Shown here: positions 45,845 through 55,819 of the stretch, one piece after another
Position numbering within the stretch: position 1 is the first letter of the stretch
How the letters are laid out: every line of letters begins with the position of its first letter
Origin: Actinostola sp. cb2023
Taxonomy: Eukaryota > Cnidaria > Anthozoa > Actiniaria > Actinostolidae
Assembly: GCA_033675265.1 (NCBI GenBank)
Contig: JAUJYZ010001197.1
Span: 216,501 to 280,500 of the forward strand
Length of the DNA stretch: 64,000 nt
Reading direction: 5' to 3'
The notes under the pieces: model-generated
Seen by the model: only the letters and a program-made list of their open reading frames with translations
What the model was told of the DNA's origin: nothing
Database searches by the model: none
Program-made: the position numbers and the translations under genes

Positions 45845-45899
45845 ACACAGACTGAGAGATAACTGTACAAGCTGTCTTATCTCAATGCATAATACATCT

Positions 45900-46500
45900 C
45901 GGTCGTGCGTTCAAAAAAAAACAGGGTTCCTAAGATAGTCGAATTCAAATAGTCGTTGCGCTCGGCGAGTTAAGGAAGAGGGAACAATTCACAAATATTT
46001 AATATCAAAATACCGACGAAGAAAATAAAACCGAAACCGAAAGAGAAAACAAAATTAAAATAAACTTTACCGAATTAAAAACAAAAAATATATAATTTAA
46101 AACAACGAAAAAAAAACAGAAAGGAAAAAATATAATTTAAAAATTAATTCTATCGAAGAAAACTGAAACTAAAATGAAAATCAAATTAATTTTAAAATAA
46201 ACTTTACCGAAGAAGAAAAAAACGGAAACTAAAAAAAATGAAGTCGACCGGACGGTGACTCGAACCCGCGCTAATTAATTAGCTGTAGTTTATGCAAAAC
46301 ACTAAAAATCGACCATACACCCAGACTTAAATGCCGAGCGCTATCGGGTAGTACACAATCAGCGTAGTAGTCAAAGAGGGAGGGAACAGTCGTATCCTAG
46401 TCCTAAATGACTGCCCCGTACTACTTCAGCTATCTGTACTTCCGATTGATTTCGAGAGTAAATTTAGTAGTCTATCGTGTAACGGCTATTGTTTTGGAAA
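45900..46500. other. Low-complexity A-rich stretch
   Basis: 46010-46240 is a degenerate array of AAACTTTACCGAA(G)AAAA-type words. No gene. Confidence 0.4.
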
Positions 46501-46507
46501 CTTATTG

Positions 46508-46576
46508 ACTAACGTAGCCCTCTGGAAATACGCTGGACCTCGACGCCAGTGACCCGGGGATCGACTCCCGTGGCCA
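46508..46576 (+). ncRNA. tRNA-like SINE or pseudogene fragment
   Basis: GTAGCCCTCTGGA resembles an A box and GGATCGACTCC, about 43 bases downstream, resembles a B box. The end GTGGCCACCA resembles a mature tRNA 3' end, but the 5' acceptor strand does not pair with it. A second GGTTCGAGTC-like B box lies near 46255 on the minus strand. Not a functional tRNA. Confidence 0.3.
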
Positions 46577-46854
46577 CCAACTATTTTATTTTTTTTTCTT
46601 CTTTTTTTCCCTAGTCTTTTCTTTCGTTGTAAAATGACGAGATTAACATTGGTATATTTTGATTTTTACAAAATATTAAAAAAAAAATTATTTTAAAACC
46701 GCTTTGCCGTTATAGCAATATCGATCAGTAGATTGGAGCCACACAACAGTATTACTTGATGAGGACAAAATGCTGTGTTGACTTACGATCGAACCGACCG
46801 TAAGTCAGACAAGTGAGTAAAGTACCTCGTTATTATAAAGTGTTATTAGAGATC

Positions 46855-47070
46855 GATAAATAAATGAATGGATGGAGTGATGAGATGGATAAACGGATGG
46901 AAGGAATGGTGAATAGGTGGATGCATGAGTTGATTGAGGGAAAGAAGGAAGGAAGGATGGGATAGATAGATAGAACGGAGAAATGGATTATGAAAAGGAT
47001 GTGAGAAAAGGAAGGTTATAAATAAATGGGATAGATGTGTGGATGAATGAATGAATGGATAGATGGATGA
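46855..47070. repeat. GGAT/GATGGAT-rich simple repeat
   Basis: Degenerate ATGGATGGA and AAGGAAGGA words over about 210 bp. Confidence 0.6.
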
Positions 47071-47153
47071 TATTAATATGGTATTAAGGGAGGAGCTAGA
47101 ATCTTAGTTCCTTTATGACTATAAATCAAAGTGATCGTTTTTTTTGTACACAG

Positions 47154-47235
47154 GTATTTAAATGAAGTAGAGAAATTGGAGGCCATGCCTGGTGTGTGTA
47201 AGAAGAAACTCAAAAGACTTCTTCAGGCAAAATTG
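47154..47235 (+). CDS. Candidate internal exon, disrupted
   Basis: After a pyrimidine-rich TTTTTTTTGTACACAG acceptor, one frame encodes YLNEVEKLEAMPGVCKKKLK followed by RLLQAKL, a plausible basic helical segment. No donor is visible. The frame runs into sequence resembling a Penelope-type end (TTTCAGACGTTTCGCCGATG), so the exon may be interrupted by that insertion. Copy 1 of the duplication lacks it. Family not recognised. Confidence 0.4.
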
Positions 47236-47457
47236 TGGTGGTTTATTTCAGACGTTTCGCCGATGAAGGCTTTGTCAATGATACAGTGACTCTCTCTCGA
47301 CTCTTGTTCGAATATACACGCGATGTTATTTCATTGTATCGTAAGTTACAATGTTCATAGAATAAACCATTACGATTGAGTTATTGTCACATATATTCTC
47401 GCGTATAAGACGCACCTCACCTATGCACCCTCGAACCAAATACCATGATTCAGGTTA

Positions 47458-47496
47458 GGGGCCGTCGACATATTCACCTTTCCCCGCTTAGGTCAG

Positions 47497-47538
<42 letters not shown>

Positions 47539-48453
47539 ACCCTCCCCCTCCTTAACGTCCTCAATTTGGAATTTCCTGTTTTTCGTATTGAAAATGCGTG
47601 GGAATGGTTTTGCATTCGGCAACACGATTCAAAACAAACAACAGTCCAAGGTTCTTTAAAAACTTAAAAAAAACTGCCCCCATTCCATGTAGTTCACTTC
47701 ATTCTTTTGTATCTCTATATCTTGCCTCTACGACTAATTCTGGCTATTACTTGTGCACAATATATTCGGTCAGTCCACCGCCATTTTGTCCGACTAATTC
47801 CCAATGAACGCTGGGATACCACAAGCATTCTCGTACCCAAGCCACCGCAAACAGAGCTGGTCGTCCATGATTTTCGATAGTTTATATCAGAATCTATTTA
47901 TATAACACCGAAGTTTGTTAGAACGGACCACCAGTTTGTTCGTTTTATCTTTGCTTTCTTTTTGTTGGCATCAAGAATTTTTTTTTTTTTTACAAAAATG
48001 CCCACACTAACGTCCAAATTGTTTCCAGCCTAACCCCCTCCCCCTAAACGTCCAGTAGACGTTAAAGTGCCTATGAAACGAAAATGTCGATCCTTGTTTT
48101 ATTGTACATTATTGTTGTGGTTCGAAAGTTATCATTTTCAACCAAAATGTGCGACAAGAGACTGGGCCCTTGACAATGGCTCGGTGACGTCATAAGTTGT
48201 GTATGCCTTTGTTTGTACAACTTATGACGTCACATTTCTATAGTTTGACCGAGCGAGAGTTGTCGCACTTTGAAACCCAAAATGCCCAACTTCGTGCGCG
48301 AAATAAAAAATGTTCCTGAAGCTCAATTTACTTTTTATTAACGCCACGTAAACAAGCAAATAGTAAACTTTCGTAGTAGCAAATAAAAACGGGGTCTGTT
48401 TTTTCGTTTCATAGGCAATTTAAGCGGGGAAAGGTGAATATCTCGACGGCCCC
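47458..48453. mobile_element. PIF/Harbinger-like non-autonomous transposon, 996 bp, TTA target duplication
   Basis: Inverted ends of about 33 bp begin GGGGCCGTCGA and include ATTCACCTTTCCCCGCTTA. TTA flanks at 47455-47457 and 48454-48456. The paralogous copy near 45213 retains the unoccupied TTA, confirming the boundaries. Inside are a C-run of about 40 (47499-47538) and a palindromic TGACGTCATAAGTTGT block. No transposase. Confidence 0.92.
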
Positions 48454-48745
48454 TTAGGGAAAACCTTTAAAAATCCGTTCATACGCCCTCAGTATTCACG
48501 TCCCTTCTCTCCTGGACTCACCATAAGTTCATAACTGCGGTTGCTGTCAATCATATTCCTCTGGTGCAGGGCTACTTCGGGGAGGAACCTGTGTTATAAA
48601 AAAATACGTACAACATCAACCAACTGAAAAGTGAGTATACTATAATTATGGACTGACCACACCCACTCCCGCATTGGTGAAATTCTTCGACCAATTTAGT
48701 ACAGTGAAGAAGAGGATGGGAGAAGATGGGAGGCTAGAAACATCA

Positions 48746-51700
48746 GTTGTGTACAAGGGTGTACAAGGGTGTGTAGGATGTACAAGGGTGTGTAGGATGT
48801 ACAAGGGTATGTAGGATGTACAAGGGTGTGTAGGATGTACAAGGGTATGTAGGATGTACAAGGGTATGTAGGATGTACAAGGGTATGTAGGATGTACAAG
48901 GGTGTGCAGGATGTACAAGGGTGTGCAGGATATACAAGGGTGTGTAGGATGTTCAAGGGTATATAGGATGTACAAGGGTATGTAGGATGTACAAGGGTAT
49001 GTAGGATGTACAAGGGTGTGCAGGATGTACAAGGGTGTGTAGGATGTACAAGGGTATGTAGGATGTACAAGGTTATGCAGGATGTACAAGGGTATGTAGG
49101 ATGTACAAGGGTATGTAGGATGTACAAGGGTGTGCAGGATGTACAAGGGTGTGTAGGATGTACAAGGGTATGTAGGATGTACAAGGGTGTGTAGGATGTA
49201 CAAGGGTGTGTAGGATGTACAAGGGTATGTAGGATGTACAAGGGTATGTAGGATGTACAAGGGTGTGTAGGATGTACAAGGGTGTGCAGGATGTACACGG
49301 GTGTGCAGGATGTACACGGGTGTGCAGGATGTACAAGGGTATGTAGGATGGCATGGGTGTGCAGGATGTACAAGGGTGTGCAGGATGTACAAGGGTGTTC
49401 AAGGGTATGTAGGATGTACAAGGGTGTGTAGGATCCACATGGGTATGCAGGATGTACAAGGGTGTGTAGGATGTACAATGGTGTTCAAGGTTATGTAGGA
49501 TGTACAAGGATGTTCAAGGGTGTGCAGGGTGTACAATGATGTGCTGGTGAGGCGTGGTCAAGGGTGTGTTGGATGTACAAGGGTGTTCAAAGGTGTGCAG
49601 GGTGTGCAATGATGTGCAGAGTGTACAATGATGTGCTGGGTGTGCAAGGATGTTAAACGGTGTGCAAGGGTGTGCAAGGGTGTTCAAGGGTATGTAGGAT
49701 GTAAGCGTGTTCAAGGGTGTATAGGGTGTGCAGGGGTGTGCAGGGTGTTCATGTACAAGGGTGTACAAAGGTGTGTAAGGCATGTAAGGGTGTTCAAGGG
49801 TGTGCAAGGGTGTAAAAGGGTGTGTAGGATGTACAAGGGCGTTAAAGAGTGTGCAGGGTATACAAGGGTGTTCAAGGGTGTACAGAGTGTTCAAAGATGT
49901 TCACGGGTGTGTAGGATGTACAATGGTGTTCAAGGTTATGTAGGATGTACAAGGATGTTCAAGGGTGTGCAGGGTGTACAATGATGTGCTGGTGAGGCGT
50001 GGTCAAGGGTGTGTTGGATGTACAAGGGTGTTCAAAGGTGTGCAGGGTGTGCAATGATGTGCAGAGTGTACAATGATGTGCTGGGTGTGCAAGGATGTTA
50101 AACGGTGTGCAAGGGTGTGCAAGGGTGTTCAAGGGTATGTAGGATGTAAGCGTGTTCAAGGGTGTATAGGGTGTGCAGGAGTGTGCAGGGTGTTCATGTA
50201 CAAGGGTGTACAAAGGTGTGTAAGGCATGTAAGGGTGTACAAGGGTATGTAGGATGTACAAGGGTGTGTAGGATGTACAAGGGTATGTAGGATGTACAAG
50301 GGTATGTAGGATGTACAAGGGTATGTAGGATGTACAAGGGTGTGCAGGATGTACAAGGGTGTGCAGGATATACAAGGGTGTGTAGGATGTTCAAGGGTAT
50401 ATAGGATGTACAAGGGTATGTAGGATGTACAAGGGTATGTAGGATGTACAAGGGTGTGCAGGATGTACAAGGGTGTGTAGGATGTACAAGGGTATGTAGG
50501 ATGTACAAGTTTGTGCAGGATGTACAAGGGTATGTAGGATGTACAAGGGTATGTAGGATGTACAAGGGTGTGCAGGATGTACAAGGGTGTGTAGGATGTA
50601 CAAGGGTATGTAGGATGTACAAGGGTGTGTAGGATGTACAAGGGTGTGTAGGATGTACAAGGGTATGTAGGATGTACAAGGGTATGTAGGATGTACAAGG
50701 GTGTGTAGGATGTACAAGGGTGTGCAGGATGTACACGGGTGTGCAGGATGTACACGGGTGTGCAGGATGTACAAGGGTATGTAGGATGGCATGGGTGTGC
50801 AGGATGTACAAGGGTGTGCAGGATGTACAAGGGTGTTCAAGGGTATGTAGGATGTACAAGGGTGTGTAGGATCCACATGGGTATGCAGGATGTACAAGGG
50901 TGTGTAGGATGTACAATGGTGTTCAAGGTTATGTAGGATGTACAAGGATGTTCAAGGGTGTGCAGGGTGTACAATGATGTGCTGGTGAGGCGTGGTCAAG
51001 GGTGTGTTGGATGTACAAGGGTGTTCAAAGGTGTGCAGGGTGTGCAATGATGTGCAGAGTGTACAATGATGTGCTGGGTGTGCAAGGATGTTAAACGGTG
51101 TGCAAGGGTGTGCAAGGGTGTTCAAGGGTATGTAGGATGTAAGCGTGTTCAAGGGTGTATAGGGTGTGCAGGGGTGTGCAGGGTGTTCATGTACAAGGGT
51201 GTACAAAGGTGTGTAAGGCATGTAAGGGTGTTCAAGGGTGTGCAAGGGTGTAAAAGGGTGTGTAGGATGTACAAGGGCGTTAAAGAGTGTGCAGGGTATA
51301 CAAGGGTGTTCAAGGGTGTACAGAGTGTTCAAAGATGTTCACGGGTGTGTAGGATGTACAATGGTGTTCAAGGTTATGTAGGATGTACAAGGATGTTCAA
51401 GGGTGTGCAGGGTGTACAATGATGTGCTGGTGAGGCGTGGTCAAGGGTGTGTTGGATGTACAAGGGTGTTCAAAGGTGTGCAGGGTGTGCAATGATGTGC
51501 AGAGTGTACAATGATGTGCTGGATGTGCAAGGATGTTAAACGGTGTGCAAGGGTGTGCAAGGGTGTTCAAGGGTATGTAGGATGTAAGCGTGTTCAAGGG
51601 TGTATAGGGTGTGCAGGGGTGTGCAGGGTGTTCATGTACAAGGGTGTACAAAGGTGTGTAAGGCATGTAAGGGTGTTCAAGGGTGTGCAGGGTGTTCAAG

Positions 51701-54122
51701 GGTGTAAAAGGGTGTGTAGGATGTACAAGGGCGTTAAAGAGTGTGCAGGGTATACAAGGGTGTTCAAGGGTGTACAGAGTGTTCAAAGATGTTCACGGGT
51801 GTGTAGGATGTACAAGGGTGTTCAAGGGTGTGTAGGAAGTACAAGGGTGTTCAAGGATGTTCAAGGTTGTGCATGGTATACAAGGGTGTTCAAGGGTGTA
51901 ATGGGTGTACAAGGGTGTAAAGGGTGTGTAGGACGTGTAAGAGTGTACAAGGGTATACAAGGGTGTACAAGGGTGTCAAAGGTTGTGCATGGTGTACAAG
52001 GCTGTGTAGGGTGCACAAGGGTGTACAAGGGTGTCAAAGGTTGTGCATGTTGTACAAGGCTGTGTAGGGTGCACAAGGGTGTGTAGGGTGCACAAGTCTA
52101 TGTAGGATGTACAAGGGCGTTAAAGGGTGTGCAGGGTATACAAGGGTGCATAGGATGTACAAGGGTGTACAAAGGTGTGTAAGGCATGTAAGGGTGTTCA
52201 AGGGTCTATAGGGTGTGCAGGGTGTTCAAGGGTGTACAAGGGTGTACAAGGGTGTGTAGGATGTACAAGGGCGTTAAAGAGTGTGCATGGTATACAAGGG
52301 TGTTCAAGGGTGTACAGAGTGTTCAAAGATGTTCAAGGGTGTGTAGGATGTACAAGGGTGTGTAGGAAGTACAAGGGAGTTAAAGAGTGTGCAGGGTATA
52401 CAAGGGTGTTCAAGGGTGTACAGAGTGTTCAAAGATGGTCAAGGGTGTGTAGGATGTAAAAGGGTGTTCAAGGGTGTGTAGGAAGTACAAGGGTGTTAAA
52501 GAGTGTGCAGGGTTGTGCATGGTATACAAGGGTGTACAAAGGTGTAAAGGGTGTGTAGGACGTGTAAGGGTGTACAAGGGTGTACAAGGGTGTCAAAGGT
52601 TGTGCATTGTGTACAAGGCTGTGTAGGGTGCACAAGCGTGTACAAGTGTGTCAAAGGTTGTGCATGGTGTACAAGGCTGTGTAGGGTGCACAAGGGTGTG
52701 TAGGGTGCACAAGTGTATGTAGGATGAACAAGGATGTTCAAGGGTGTGTAGGATGTACAAGGGCGTTAAAGAGTGTGCAGGGTATACAAGGGTGTTCAAG
52801 GGTGTACAAGAGTGTGTAGGATGTACAAGAGTCTGCAAGAGTGTGCAAGGGTGTTCAGGGTGTTCAGGGTGTTCAAGGGTGTAGAAAGGTGTGTAGGATG
52901 TACAAGAGTGTGCATGGGTGTACAAGAGTATGCATGGTGTACAATGGTGTTCAAGGGTGTGCATGGTGTACAAGGGTGTTCAAGGTTATGTAGGATGTAC
53001 AAGGGTGTTCAGGGTGTTCAAGGGTGTGTAGGATGTACAAGAGTGTGCAAGGGTGTACAAGGGTGCTCAAGGGTGTGTAGGATGTACAAGGGTGTTCAAG
53101 GATGTACAGGGTGTTCAAGGATGTACGAGAGTGTGCAAGGGTGTGCAGGGTATTCAAGGGTGTGCAGGGTGTACAATGGTGTTCAAGGGTGTGCAGGGTG
53201 TACAAGGGTGTTCAAAGGTATGCAGGGTGTTCAAGGGTGTGCACGGTGTACAAGGGTGTACAAGGGTGTTCAAAATTGTACACAGGTGTAAAGGGTGTGT
53301 AGGCTGTGAAAGGGTGTTTAAGGATGGGTAGGGTGTAAAGGGGTGTTCAAGGGTGTGCAGGGAGTACAAGGGCTTGTAGGGTGTACTAGGTTGTGTAGGA
53401 TGTACAAGGGTGTGTAGGATGTACAAGAGTGTTCAGGGTGTGTAGGGTGTACAAGGGTGTGTAGGATGTATAAGGGTGTTCAGGGTGTTCAAGGGTGTTT
53501 TGCATGTACAAGGGTGTACAAGGATATGCCGGGTGTTCAAGGGTGTACTAGGGTGTGTAGGATGTATAAGGGTGTTCAGGGTGTTCAAGGGTGTTTTGGA
53601 TGTACAAGGGTGTACAAGGATGTGAAGCATCCAAGGACTCAGCAAAGACCAATACAACATATATATTTTTGGTAACTATATTTCGGCTTGCCAGACTAGC
53701 CTTCTTCAGGTTACAAGGATGTGCAGGGTGTTCAAGGGTGTACTAGGGTGTTTTGGATGTACAAGGGTGTGGAGGATGTACAAGGGTGTTCAAGGGTGTG
53801 CAGGGTATACAAGGGTGTTCAAATGTGTGCAGGGTGTTAAAGGGTGTGCATGATGTACAATGGTGTTCAAGGGTGTAAAGGGTGTTCAAGGGTGTAAAGG
53901 GTGCAAAGGGTGTGTAGGCCGTGTAAGGGTGTACAAGGGTGTGTAGGATGTACAAGGGTGTTAAAGGTTGTGAAGGGTATACAAGGGTGTTCAAGGGTGC
54001 ATACGATGTAGAAGGGTGTACAAGGGTGTGTAGGGCATGTAAGGGTGTTCAAGGGTGTATAGTGTGTTCAGGGGTGTGTAGGGTGTACAACAGTGTGTAG
54101 GGTGCACAAGGGTATGTAGGCA
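48746..54122. repeat. 19-bp minisatellite complex (GTACAAGGGTGTGTAGGAT) with nested duplications
   Basis: The base unit occurs with CAGGAT and ATGTAGGAT variants, and with 15-17-bp GTTCAAGGGTGT derivatives dominating after 51.7 kb. A segment of about 1438 bp from 48.76 kb is repeated from 50.2 kb, and a 445-bp sub-block recurs at 49514, 49959, 50952 and 51397. Cys/His/Pro/Thr and VQGC-type ORFs are artefacts. Confidence 0.95.
53625..53711 (-). mobile_element. Penelope-like terminal fragment inserted in the minisatellite
   Basis: 87 bp of unique sequence flanked by TACAAGGATGTG (53613-53624, 53712-53723). Read on the minus strand it begins with CCTGAAGAAGGCTAGTCTGG and CAAGCCGAAATATAG, the type of end seen on Penelope-like elements. 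The 12-bp flank is also part of the repeat unit, so it may not be a true target duplication. Confidence 0.5.
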
Positions 54123-54690
54123 ATCTTACATCATGCACTATTGCATCAACAATAGACGGGCAATCTTACATCATGCACTATTCCATCAACAATATTACTA
54201 GACAGGCAATCTTACACCATGCACTATTCCATCAACAATAGACAGGCAATCTAGATCTTACACCATGCACTATTCCATCAACAATAGACAGGCAATCTTA
54301 CACCATGCACTATTCCATCAACAATAGACAGGCAATCTTACACCATGCACTATTCCATCAACAATAGACAGGCAATCTTACACCATGCACTATTCCATCA
54401 ACAATAGACAGGCAATCTTACACCATGCACTATTCCATCAACAATAGACAGGCAATCTTACACCATGCACTATTCCATCAACAATAGACAGGCAATCTTA
54501 CACCATGCACTATTCCATCAGCAATAGACAGGCAATCTTACACCATGCACTATTCCATCAACAATAGACAGGCAATCTTACACCATGCACTATTCCATCA
54601 ACAATAGACAGGTAATCTTACACCATGCACTATTCCATCAACAATAGACAGGCAATCTTACACCATGCACTATTCCATCAGCAATATACT
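54123..54690. repeat. 40-bp minisatellite, about 14 copies
   Basis: Unit GACAGGCAATCTTACACCAT followed by GCACTATTCCATCAACAATA. It abuts the saccharopine dehydrogenase exon donor at 54694, so it occupies that intron. Confidence 0.95.
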
Positions 54691-54694
54691 GTAC

Positions 54695-54782
54695 CTTTAT
54701 CATCTGTCAGGTACTCTATGTCCAGAATACAGCCGCCACCTTTGCGAAATCGCTGCAGAAGTTGCTCACAACCACTTTGATG
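54695..54782 (-). CDS. LYS1-type saccharopine dehydrogenase, internal exon
   Basis: 88 nt between a TTTCACCAACAG acceptor and a GTACAG donor. It encodes HQSGCEQLLQRFRKGGGCIL then DIEYLTDDK. This matches the N-terminal domain of NAD-dependent saccharopine dehydrogenase (lysine-forming, alanine-dehydrogenase-like fold), in which a HxxKxQxGWxxxLxRFxKGxGxLxDLEFL segment precedes GRRVAAFG. The expected GRRVAAFG exon is not seen in the window; the 40-bp array follows at once. Enzyme role: cleaves saccharopine to lysine plus 2-oxoglutarate or the reverse, using NAD. Exon start is phase 0. Confidence 0.8.
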
Positions 54783-54799
54783 CTGTTGGTGAAATAAGA

Positions 54800-55720
54800 A
54801 AGAGCAACATGAACCCATGCACATCAATAGCACAATTCAAATCCTCTGCACCCCCTGTACATGTATATGATATATTCATTACTGAACACACACTAAAATG
54901 GGAGGGAGTGGGGTGCCCAGGTTAATGACATACAAAAGTGGTGGGGATCGATGCTTCCTGTACCTTGGATGGATTCAAATCATTTCTGCTTGATAATTGG
55001 GGTGTTAAAACCTAAACCTATAGTGATACCAAGTCAAGATTCTGGTACCTTTTTGCCCAGGTGGAGGACTCCCATATATAATTAAGTGGTTGGGATGACG
55101 TCAGAAATTTTGAAAATGACCCCTAAAAGGTACCTGAGTCTTGCCCATACATGGCCAGGCAACAAATAATTTTTGCCACTAAATATAAAGGTGACCGTTG
55201 ACGTCCGTAACAGCAATCTACAATGTGAAAACAGATGAAATGCCAGACAATTGATGAAATCGATGATCAGAAATCCAATCGATAAATCATTATCAATCGA
55301 TGTAATTAGTTAATTGATACTGATTGTTATTGGTCAATCGATGACCAATCAATAGTCACAAAAAAAGTCTGTCATCGATTGTTATATCAATTGAAGAACC
55401 CAAACGAATAAGTGTTCTTACTTGTATTATAAAAAAGGTAATAATTAATCATCAATGTTAATATCGATAACAATTGATCGCAATCGATGGCAATTTACAA
55501 GCAATCGATATCAATCGATAAGGTCAGAAATTTCTGTCTCATCGATTGGTCATCGATTGTCCACGCCGGGCTAGCCAAGCTATAGCCACCTTCGAGTGTC
55601 AAGCAATAGAACGAATCTATTGAGTAAGCTTATTGTGTTACTGCATCGTTCTATTGTTTTAAATTAATGAAGTATTAAACCATGCAAGTATTTGTGAAAC
55701 TCATCAATCGTAGGCACGCA
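54800..55720. other. Apparent intron with ATCGAT-rich segment
   Basis: No exon for the missing 60-70 residues of the dehydrogenase is found here. 55240-55560 is packed with ATCGAT/ATTGAT words, partly in inverted arrangement, and is probably a degenerate MITE. Confidence 0.45.
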
Positions 55721-55725
55721 CTTAC

Positions 55726-55819
55726 CAGCTTTCACGAGCTCACGACATTTCTCTGGAGTCAGATGTGTCCTTCCCTCCATTGCTTTAGTTTCTGCACGAA
55801 GCCAAAAATGAGCTGCCAT
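55726..55819 (-). CDS. LYS1-type saccharopine dehydrogenase, first exon
   Basis: ATG at 55819; encodes MAAHFWLRAETKAMEGRTHL then TPEKCRELVKAG, ending at a GTAAGT donor (phase 1). The WLRAETKxxExRxxLTP pattern is the N-terminal signature of the LYS1 family (known proteins about 370 residues), distinct from the bifunctional AASS route used for lysine breakdown in most animals. The next recognisable exon (54782-54695) begins in phase 0 about 65 residues further on. At least one exon is therefore missing between them. The locus may be a deletion-bearing pseudogene, or an assembly gap. Confidence 0.82.

Larger units (their letters stand above)
47105..48742. repeat. Segmental duplication, copy 2, with insertions
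   Basis: Homologous to 44935-45490. It contains an exon-like segment with a retroelement fragment (47154-47300) and the transposon 47458-48453. It leads straight into the 19-bp minisatellite. Confidence 0.85.

Noticed and set aside
46508..46576. Functional tRNA gene
   Set aside because: The acceptor strands do not pair and the anticodon arm is poor; only A- and B-box-like words remain.
47499..47538. C-run as a functional i-motif/G4 element
   Set aside because: Its length may be an assembly artefact and nothing else in the sequence supports a function.
48646..54052. Cys/His/Pro/Thr-rich repeat ORFs
   Set aside because: They come from the 19-bp array and track its duplications exactly.
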